From positions 1 through 28,349 of IMG/VR virus record IMGVR_UViG_3300031569_001129: 28,349 nucleotides of DNA; one strand, written 5' to 3'. The notes under the pieces were generated by a model. The model saw only the letters and a program-made list of their open reading frames with translations. It did no database searches and was not told the DNA's origin. Positions 23,201 through 28,349 of this stretch are shown piece by piece. Source of the stretch: a virus. A program made the translations under genes and the position numbers. The first letter of the stretch is position 1. Each line of letters starts with the position of its first letter.

Positions 23201-23590
23201 ATGAAAAAATCTGAATTAAAAGATTATATCAAAGAACAAATTAAATCTAAACTATCAGAAGCATCTCCTGAAGATGTAGCAAACCAAGCTGATTTAAATA
23301 AAGAATTAGAAAAAACTGCTGATTTAATGTCTAAAATGGATATGAAAGAGGAAGAAGAAGAAGATGCTCCCGCTGGTGATAAATCAATAGAAAAAAAGGC
23401 TTCTAAACAAGATAAAATTATAAAAGACTATCAACGCCTTAAAGATTTAATGCAAACCGAGCTTGATATGTATAAGAGCTTTGAAAGCCCTGAAAATAAA
23501 GATTTAGCTAAACAAAGATTAAAAAAGTTAACCCCAGAATTTCAGGCAGCTAAAAAAGAATACGAAAAATTAAAAGGTGGTAAAATTTAA
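23201..23590 (+). CDS. Charged helical phage protein with KSELK leader
   Basis: This 129-residue protein is almost all charged helix. It opens with KKSELKDYIKEQIKSKLSEA, matching the module in the protein at 12555, and LSEA (residues 18-21) is an L-x-E/A site like those cut in T4 internal proteins. The rest has an acidic run (EEEEEDA) and a long coiled-coil-prone part ending KKEYEKLKGGKI. It is probably a head-internal or scaffold-type protein. Its end overlaps the next gene's GTG start by 14 bases. Confidence 0.68.
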   Translation: MKKSELKDYIKEQIKSKLSEASPEDVANQADLNKELEKTADLMSKMDMKEEEEEDAPAGDKSIEKKASKQDKIIKDYQRLKDLMQTELDMYKSFESPENKDLAKQRLKKLTPEFQAAKKEYEKLKGGKI

Positions 23591-23933
23591 TACGTTAAAT
23601 ATTATTTTAATAGTAGCAATTATTTCATTGCTATATATAGTATTTTTTGGGGAAGATGAGGATTATACTCAAGACTATAATGTAAAAATAGAAGCATTAG
23701 AACAAAAAGTTGACTCACTTCACCAAACAAATGCATCTTTAAAATTTGAAGCTGATTCTTTAGGATTAAGATTAGAATCATCAGATAAAAAAATTAAACA
23801 ATTAAACACCAAAATATATGTTATCAAAAAAGAAACACAGAAGCAGCTTAATGCTGTTAATTCTTTCGGTAATGATGAGTTGGAACAGTTTTTCACAAAG
23901 CGTTACAAACAGCCCAACGATTCAATTAACTAA
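23577..23933 (+). CDS. Membrane-anchored coiled-coil protein, i-spanin-like
   Basis: This 118-residue protein has an N-terminal membrane segment (NIILIVAIISLLYIVFF, about residues 8-24), an acidic linker and a long coiled coil (KIEALEQKVDSLHQTNASLK). It ends in DELEQFFTKRYKQPND. An N-in single-pass topology with a periplasmic coil is the form of phage inner-membrane spanins (Rz), which fuse the membranes in the last lysis step. The start is GTG 23577 and the next gene begins inside it in another frame at 23818, as in Rz/Rz1 pairs. No holin or endolysin is visible nearby, so the spanin role is uncertain. Confidence 0.6.
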   Translation: MVKFNTLNIILIVAIISLLYIVFFGEDEDYTQDYNVKIEALEQKVDSLHQTNASLKFEADSLGLRLESSDKKIKQLNTKIYVIKKETQKQLNAVNSFGNDELEQFFTKRYKQPNDSIN

Positions 23934-24243
23934 TCCCGTAGCTAAATTAATAGTAAAAGACTTAATACAATTTGATGGTTTATCTCAAGAAATGTTAACC
24001 ATAAAAGGTATCTTAACTGAAACTAATAGTAAACTATACACACAAGGTGAGTTAGTTACAAATTTAAAAACACAGGTTTTAAATTATCAATCTATTATTG
24101 AAAAGAAAAGTCAACAATTTACAACCCAAAATGAATTAAATAAAAGATTACAAGTTGACCTTAAAAAACAAAAATTCAAAACTAAATTAATAGGTGGGAG
24201 TACATTTCTAATAGCTGCTGGTGTAATTGTATTATTAAAATAA
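23818..24243 (+). CDS. Exported coiled-coil protein with C-terminal membrane segment, overlapping gene
   Basis: This 141-residue protein starts at ATG 23818, inside the preceding gene in another frame, giving a 116-base overlap. The start has a signal-peptide-like SSLMLLILSVMMSWNSFSQS with a probable cleavage after FSQ. The middle is a coiled coil (KSQQFTTQNELNKRLQVDL) and the end a hydrophobic segment (IGGSTFLIAAGVIVLL). With the preceding gene it resembles the second half of a spanin pair, although a true o-spanin would have a lipobox and none is seen. A unimolecular spanin-like or unrelated envelope protein remains possible. Its stop is directly followed by the terminase ATG. Confidence 0.6.
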   Translation: MLSKKKHRSSLMLLILSVMMSWNSFSQSVTNSPTIQLTNPVAKLIVKDLIQFDGLSQEMLTIKGILTETNSKLYTQGELVTNLKTQVLNYQSIIEKKSQQFTTQNELNKRLQVDLKKQKFKTKLIGGSTFLIAAGVIVLLK

Positions 24244-25812
24244 ATGTCTGAATTAAAAAAAGTAATACGGCAAGAATATCTTAAATGTGCCCAGGACCCA
24301 GTACATTTTATGCGTAAGTACTGCTATATACAGCATCCACAACGTGGCCGCATACAGTTCAACCTGTTCCCATTTCAAGAGAAAGTACTCAAGCTAATGC
24401 GCGATAATCCATATTCGATTATCTTAAAGTCTAGGCAATTAGGTATATCAACATTATCCGCGGGTTATTCACTATGGTTAATGACTTTCCATAAAGATAA
24501 AAACATACTCTGTATAGCCACTAAGCAGGAAACTGCTAAAAACATGGTTACTAAGGTAAAGTTCATGTATGAAAATTTACCATCTTGGCTTAAAATAACA
24601 GCATCAGAAAATAATAAACTTAATCTACGATTACAAAATGGTTCACAGATAAAAGCAACATCTGCGAGTTCAGATGCCGGTAGATCCGAAGCAGTATCTT
24701 TGTTATTAATTGATGAAGCTGCCTTTATTGATAATATTGGTGAAATATGGGCTTCGGCACAACAAACCTTAGCAACTGGAGGTGGGTGTATTGCTTTATC
24801 TACACCTTATGGTACTGGTAATTGGTTTCATCAAACATGGATAAGAGCAGAAAATAGTGAAAATGATTTTTTACCCATTCGATTACCTTGGTCTGTACAT
24901 CCCGAAAGAGATCAAGTTTGGAGGGATAAACAAGATGAACTGTTAGGTGACCCAAGAATGGCGGCTCAAGAATGTGATTGTGATTTTAGTACTTCTGGTG
25001 ATATTGTTTTTTACTCTGAATATATAGAATATTATGAAAAAACATTTGCAAAAGATCCTATAGAAAAACGTGGTGCTGATAGAAACCTATGGGTTTGGGA
25101 ATCACCAGACTATTCAAGAGATTATATTGTGGTAGCGGATGTTGCAAGGGGTGATGGTAAAGATTACTCGGCATGTCACGTTATTGATGTAGAAAATAAT
25201 GTTCAAGTAGCGGAATATAAAGGCCAAATTGGAACTAAAGAATATGGGCATTTATTAGTTGGTTTAGCTACTGAATATAATGAAGCGATGTTAGTAATAG
25301 AAAATGCTAATATCGGTTGGGCAACTATACAGGTTGCTATCGATAGAAATTATATAAATTTGTATTACTCACAAAAATCAGAGGGTAATGCCGAATCATA
25401 TTTTGACAAGTATCAAGACCATTCAAAAATGGTAGCAGGTTTTACAATGTCCTCTAGAACTAGACCTATGGTAGTAGGAAAATTTCAAGAATATATTGGA
25501 GATAAAGGGGTTACAATCCAATCAAAACGTTTAATAGAAGAAATGAAAACTTTTATATGGCGTAACGGAAGAGCAGAGGCTCAAACGGGTTACAATGATG
25601 ATTTAGTAATGTCTTTTGGAATATCTATGTATATTCGAGATACAGCTTTGAAATCCAGGCAAAGGGGCATAGATTTAACAAAACAAACATTAAGTAATAT
25701 GACAGTTAATAGAACAGCTTACCAAGGAACATATTTTTCCAAGGGATCTGATAATCCTTACCATATAGATACACCTCATGGCGGAGAAGATATTAGCTGG
25801 TTAGTAAAGTAA
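24244..25812 (+). CDS. 17: Terminase large subunit (T4 gp17-like)
   Basis: This 522-residue packaging motor combines an ATPase and a nuclease. Residues 63-70, SRQLGIST, are the Walker A region. As in many marine T4-like terminases, the Lys of GKT is replaced (Ile68), with Lys62 just before the motif. Walker B is LLLIDEAAF (Asp157, Glu158). The C-terminal nuclease has Asp299 in VVADVARGDGKDYSA, Glu353 in MLVIENANIGW and Asp452/453 in GYNDDLVMSFG. It is shorter than T4 gp17 (610 residues), lacking much of its N-terminal region. It packages DNA into the prohead through the portal encoded 25 bases downstream. Confidence 0.96.
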   Translation: MSELKKVIRQEYLKCAQDPVHFMRKYCYIQHPQRGRIQFNLFPFQEKVLKLMRDNPYSIILKSRQLGISTLSAGYSLWLMTFHKDKNILCIATKQETAKNMVTKVKFMYENLPSWLKITASENNKLNLRLQNGSQIKATSASSDAGRSEAVSLLLIDEAAFIDNIGEIWASAQQTLATGGGCIALSTPYGTGNWFHQTWIRAENSENDFLPIRLPWSVHPERDQVWRDKQDELLGDPRMAAQECDCDFSTSGDIVFYSEYIEYYEKTFAKDPIEKRGADRNLWVWESPDYSRDYIVVADVARGDGKDYSACHVIDVENNVQVAEYKGQIGTKEYGHLLVGLATEYNEAMLVIENANIGWATIQVAIDRNYINLYYSQKSEGNAESYFDKYQDHSKMVAGFTMSSRTRPMVVGKFQEYIGDKGVTIQSKRLIEEMKTFIWRNGRAEAQTGYNDDLVMSFGISMYIRDTALKSRQRGIDLTKQTLSNMTVNRTAYQGTYFSKGSDNPYHIDTPHGGEDISWLVK

Positions 25813-25822
25813 ATATTTATAA
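25813..25822 (+). promoter_or_regulatory. Class II promoter candidate (ATATTTATAA)
   Basis: ATATTTATAA starts immediately after the terminase stop and 25 bases before the portal ATG at 25838. The exact box and spacing before a definite late gene make it the best evidence that this motif is a late promoter. Confidence 0.62.
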
Positions 25823-25837
25823 TAATAATTAAACACA

Positions 25838-27739
25838 ATGGCTGATAAAGGCATATTTTCAAGACTACAAAGATTATTTTCTACTGATGTAATTATCCGT
25901 AATGTAGGAGGAAATCAATTAGATGTAATTGATAGTAGTAAAATTCAATCTAACGGTGCATTAGAAACTAATTCACTAGTAGATAGATACAATAGGATTT
26001 ATTCTACTAACCCTACTTCATTGTATGGTCAACAGTTCAATATAAACTTCCAATACTTAAGACCACAATTATACTCAGAGTATGATACAATGGATCAAGA
26101 TGCTATTATTGCATCGGCATTGGATATTATTGCTGATGAATCTACACTTAAAAACGATATGGGTGAAGTATTACAAATTCGCTCATCTAATGAGGATCTC
26201 CAGAAAATCCTCTATAATTTATTCTATGATGTATTAAATATCGAGTTTAATTTATGGGCTTGGGTAAGACAAATGTGTAAGTATGGTGATTTTTTCCTAA
26301 AATTAGAAATTGCTGAAAAATACGGTGTTTACAATATTATTCCCTACAACGCATATCACATTCAAAGAGAAGAAGGATTTAACCCAGAAAACCCATCTGA
26401 TGTAAAATTTACATATTCCCCCGATGGTTTAGCAAATCCAAGCTCGGGTATGTACAATGTGCCTAATCAATCCTCTACGAATGTAAATCAAATTCAATTT
26501 GATAATTATGAAATGGCTCATTTTAGATTAATAGCCGATACAAATTATTTACCTTATGGTAGGTCATATTTAGAACCCGCTCGTAAATTATTTAAGCAAT
26601 ACACCTTAATGGAAGATGCGATGTTAATTCATAGAATTGCTCGTGCCCCAGAAAAACGTATACACTATATCAATGTTGGTGCTATTCCTCCTAATGAAAT
26701 AGATGCATTTATGCAAAAAACTATTTCTAATATGAAACGTACTCCCCATATGGATGAAAAAACCGGAGAGTATAATTTAAAGTATAACATGCAAAACATG
26801 ATGGAAGATTTTTACATTCCAGTCCGTGGCAATGATACTACAACCAGAATTGATACTACAAAAGGTTTGGATTATGATGGTATTAGAGATGTAGAATATT
26901 TAAGAGAAAAATTATTCGCAGCACTTAAAGTTCCAAAAGCATTTATGGGGTATGAAAAAGATATTGAAGGTAAAGCTACATTAGCCGCTGAGGATATTAG
27001 ATTTGCACGTACTGTTGAGCGTATCCAACGTATTATGCTATCAGAATTAAATAAAATTGCATTAGTACATTTATATACCCAAGGATACACAAATGAAAGT
27101 TTAACTAATTTCACATTAGATTTAACGACACCATCAATTATATTTGAACAAGAAAAGGTAGAATTGTTAAAATCTAAAGCAGAATTATCACAAGCATTAC
27201 TTGATCAAAAATTAGTACCTACTGATTGGATATATGATAACATTTATAATTTAAGTGAAGACCAATTTGATGAGTATAGAGACTTAACTAGAGAAGATGC
27301 TAAACGTAACTTTAGAATAAACCAAATTGAAGAAGAAGGAAATGATCCTATTGAAACCGGTAAATCATATGGCACACCACATGATTTAGCTTCTTTATAT
27401 GGTAAAGGAAGAACACAATCAGACCCCGGTAATGTACCTGATGGTTATAAAGAAGATGCTGAATTAGGCCGCCCACAAGATTCAATTACTAAAAGGGATA
27501 AACAAGATAGTAACTTTGGGAAAGATCGTTTAGGTGTTAAACGTATGAAAGATACTGACAAAAATGATTCTTCAAATAGTAAAACAATTTCTAATAAAAA
27601 TTCTTTAACCTTAGAAACAGCACACAATGTTTATCTACAGAATAAAGATATGTTTAAGAAAATCCCGAAAAAACGTTTGGTTTTTGAAAGTGATAAAGAG
27701 GGTGAAAGTCTATTAGATGAAAAACAATTAAAGGAGTAA
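25838..27739 (+). CDS. 20: Portal vertex protein (T4 gp20-like)
   Basis: This 633-residue protein forms the dodecameric ring through which DNA enters the head and to which the tail joins. Recognisable parts are the N-terminal RLQRLFSTDVI, then YDTMDQDAIIASALDIIADE, the WVRQMCKYGDFFLKLE segment, and HRIARAPEKRIHYINVGAIPP. The core DTTKGLDYDGIRDVEYLREK and LKVPKAFMGYEKDIEGK are typical of gp20 of cyanophages and other marine myoviruses. It is about 110 residues longer than T4 gp20, mainly from a charged C-terminal extension (after about residue 500). It follows the terminase directly and has its own class II promoter candidate. Confidence 0.95.
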   Translation: MADKGIFSRLQRLFSTDVIIRNVGGNQLDVIDSSKIQSNGALETNSLVDRYNRIYSTNPTSLYGQQFNINFQYLRPQLYSEYDTMDQDAIIASALDIIADESTLKNDMGEVLQIRSSNEDLQKILYNLFYDVLNIEFNLWAWVRQMCKYGDFFLKLEIAEKYGVYNIIPYNAYHIQREEGFNPENPSDVKFTYSPDGLANPSSGMYNVPNQSSTNVNQIQFDNYEMAHFRLIADTNYLPYGRSYLEPARKLFKQYTLMEDAMLIHRIARAPEKRIHYINVGAIPPNEIDAFMQKTISNMKRTPHMDEKTGEYNLKYNMQNMMEDFYIPVRGNDTTTRIDTTKGLDYDGIRDVEYLREKLFAALKVPKAFMGYEKDIEGKATLAAEDIRFARTVERIQRIMLSELNKIALVHLYTQGYTNESLTNFTLDLTTPSIIFEQEKVELLKSKAELSQALLDQKLVPTDWIYDNIYNLSEDQFDEYRDLTREDAKRNFRINQIEEEGNDPIETGKSYGTPHDLASLYGKGRTQSDPGNVPDGYKEDAELGRPQDSITKRDKQDSNFGKDRLGVKRMKDTDKNDSSNSKTISNKNSLTLETAHNVYLQNKDMFKKIPKKRLVFESDKEGESLLDEKQLKE

Positions 27740-27749
27740 TATCCTACAC

Positions 27750-27759
27750 ATATTTATAA
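27750..27759 (+). promoter_or_regulatory. Class II promoter candidate (ATATTTATAA)
   Basis: ATATTTATAA begins 25 bases before the ATG at 27775. An exact T4-type late box, TATAAATA, overlaps it at 27755-27762 but lies only 13 bases before the ATG. Confidence 0.58.
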
Positions 27760-27774
27760 ATAAATATATTTTTG

Positions 27775-28349
27775 ATGAAAATTAAACACTCAAAGTATAA
27801 AAATACGGGTATTCTTTTTGAATTATTAGTACGACAAGCTACCGCCGATACCTTAAAGGGTACTGACTCACCAGCTATTAGTCTAATTAAGAAGTATTTT
27901 GTAAAAAGCGAATTAGGCCGTGAGTATAAATTATACGAATCTGTTGTAAAATCCAAAGTTATAGGAGAAAATAGAGCTAATGCTACCGTTAGTACTATTT
28001 TAGAAACATCCCAAAAATTAAATCGTACTTCTTTAAGAAAAGAAAAATATAATTTAATTGCTGAAATTAAAGAAAAATATAATATAGATAATTTCTTTGG
28101 GGCTAAAATTAAAAACTATAAAGAATTAGCTGCTTTATACACTCTAATTGAAGGGTATAATAGTAAAGAAGTAACAAATACTAATCAATTAGTAGATAAT
28201 AAAGTAACAATATTAGAATATCTAACTAAACAACTTATACCAAGTGAAGACGTTAAGGAAGATATACTTAAAGAATTCCAAACTTACGATAAGGGTCTAA
28301 GAATCCTTACATACCAGGTACTTTTAGAAAAATTTAATTCAAAATATCA
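27775..28349 (+). CDS. Conserved T4-like phage protein after portal (runs off window)
   Basis: ATG 27775 opens a frame that stays open to the window end, giving at least 191 residues. The start KIKHSKYKNTGILFELLVRQ and the phrases KKYFVKSELGREYKLYE and KEKYNLIAEIKEKYNIDNFF recall a conserved family located just after the portal in marine T4-like myoviruses. The sequence is helical and charged, consistent with a head-assembly or scaffold role, but no function is established as far as I know. No reading frame on the opposite strand competes convincingly. Confidence 0.82.
   Translation, partial: MKIKHSKYKNTGILFELLVRQATADTLKGTDSPAISLIKKYFVKSELGREYKLYESVVKSKVIGENRANATVSTILETSQKLNRTSLRKEKYNLIAEIKEKYNIDNFFGAKIKNYKELAALYTLIEGYNSKEVTNTNQLVDNKVTILEYLTKQLIPSEDVKEDILKEFQTYDKGLRILTYQVLLEKFNSKY

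Noticed and set aside
27755-27762. Exact T4 late promoter box TATAAATA
   Set aside because: It is only 13 bases before the ATG and overlaps a class II box at the usual distance; no other start in the window has it, so it is probably coincidental.
27744-27956. Opposite-strand frame over the start of the last gene
   Set aside because: The + strand frame is longer, continues to the window end and encodes a recognisable phage protein.

Overview
The window is part of an AT-rich genome of a tailed, T4-like myovirus. The evidence is a gp17-type terminase large subunit (24244-25812) followed by a gp20-type portal (25838-27739) and a partial gene of a kind that I recall following the portal in marine T4-like phages. 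The likely host is a marine flavobacterium or other Bacteroidetes. Start codons lack Shine-Dalgarno sequences. Four promoter candidates have the Bacteroidetes-like layout TTTG, 20 bases, TATATTTA. Four products carry lipoprotein signal peptides, and the largest combines InlB-type, leucine-rich and BspA/DUF285 repeats as flavobacterial surface proteins do. Every gene I can support is on the + strand, mostly with 1-4 base or few-base overlaps. I see no tRNA, CRISPR array or insertion sequence, and no gene-free stretch longer than 300 bases.

Layout. (1) 1-3575, surface and sulfate module: two tandem 2OG-Fe(II) oxygenase paralogs (the first cut by the window edge), a GT9-like glycosyltransferase, a sulfotransferase, an APS kinase, a small nucleotidyltransferase and a DUF2061 membrane protein, all translationally coupled. 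Together they could make PAPS and transfer sulfate to a surface glycan. (2) 3598-5804, replication: a GIY-YIG-like endonuclease, a zinc-ribbon/TOPRIM primase and a PD-(D/E)XK exonuclease, closed by a hairpin terminator at 5819-5851. (3) 5907-17307, a block that looks like virion-packaged or head-associated proteins: a zeta-toxin-like kinase, a 557-residue fusion (nucleotidyltransferase, HExxHH metallopeptidase, zinc ribbon, HAD nucleotidase), zinc-ribbon proteins, acidic coiled proteins, one with an EF-hand loop, a PD-(D/E)XK-like protein and a cupin. Many carry short L/I-x-E-(S/A/G) sites like those cut by T4 prohead protease. Inserted in this block (10123-12521) is an unusual lipoprotein cassette: a Cys-containing lipoprotein, a full tyrosinase with both type-3 copper motifs, and a Tyr/Trp/Asn-rich lipoprotein overlapping the tyrosinase by 4 bases. 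(4) 17413-21871: an FAD-dependent dehydrogenase and a 1035-residue repeat lipoprotein. (5) 21939-24243: a small conserved phage protein, a nucleotidyltransferase, a NadR-like kinase, a coiled protein, and two overlapping membrane/coiled-coil genes resembling a spanin pair. (6) 24244 to the end: packaging and head genes.

Two promoter families can be read directly. Class I (TTTG, 20 bases, TATATTTA, with TTCG ending the spacer) occurs at 4062, 5830, 17362 and 21889. Class II (ATATTTATAA without an upstream element) lies 23-30 bases before eight start codons, mostly of structural or late-looking genes, and is a candidate late promoter. The strongest candidate for an undescribed system is the tyrosinase plus Tyr-rich lipoprotein cassette; the coupled sulfation module comes second.
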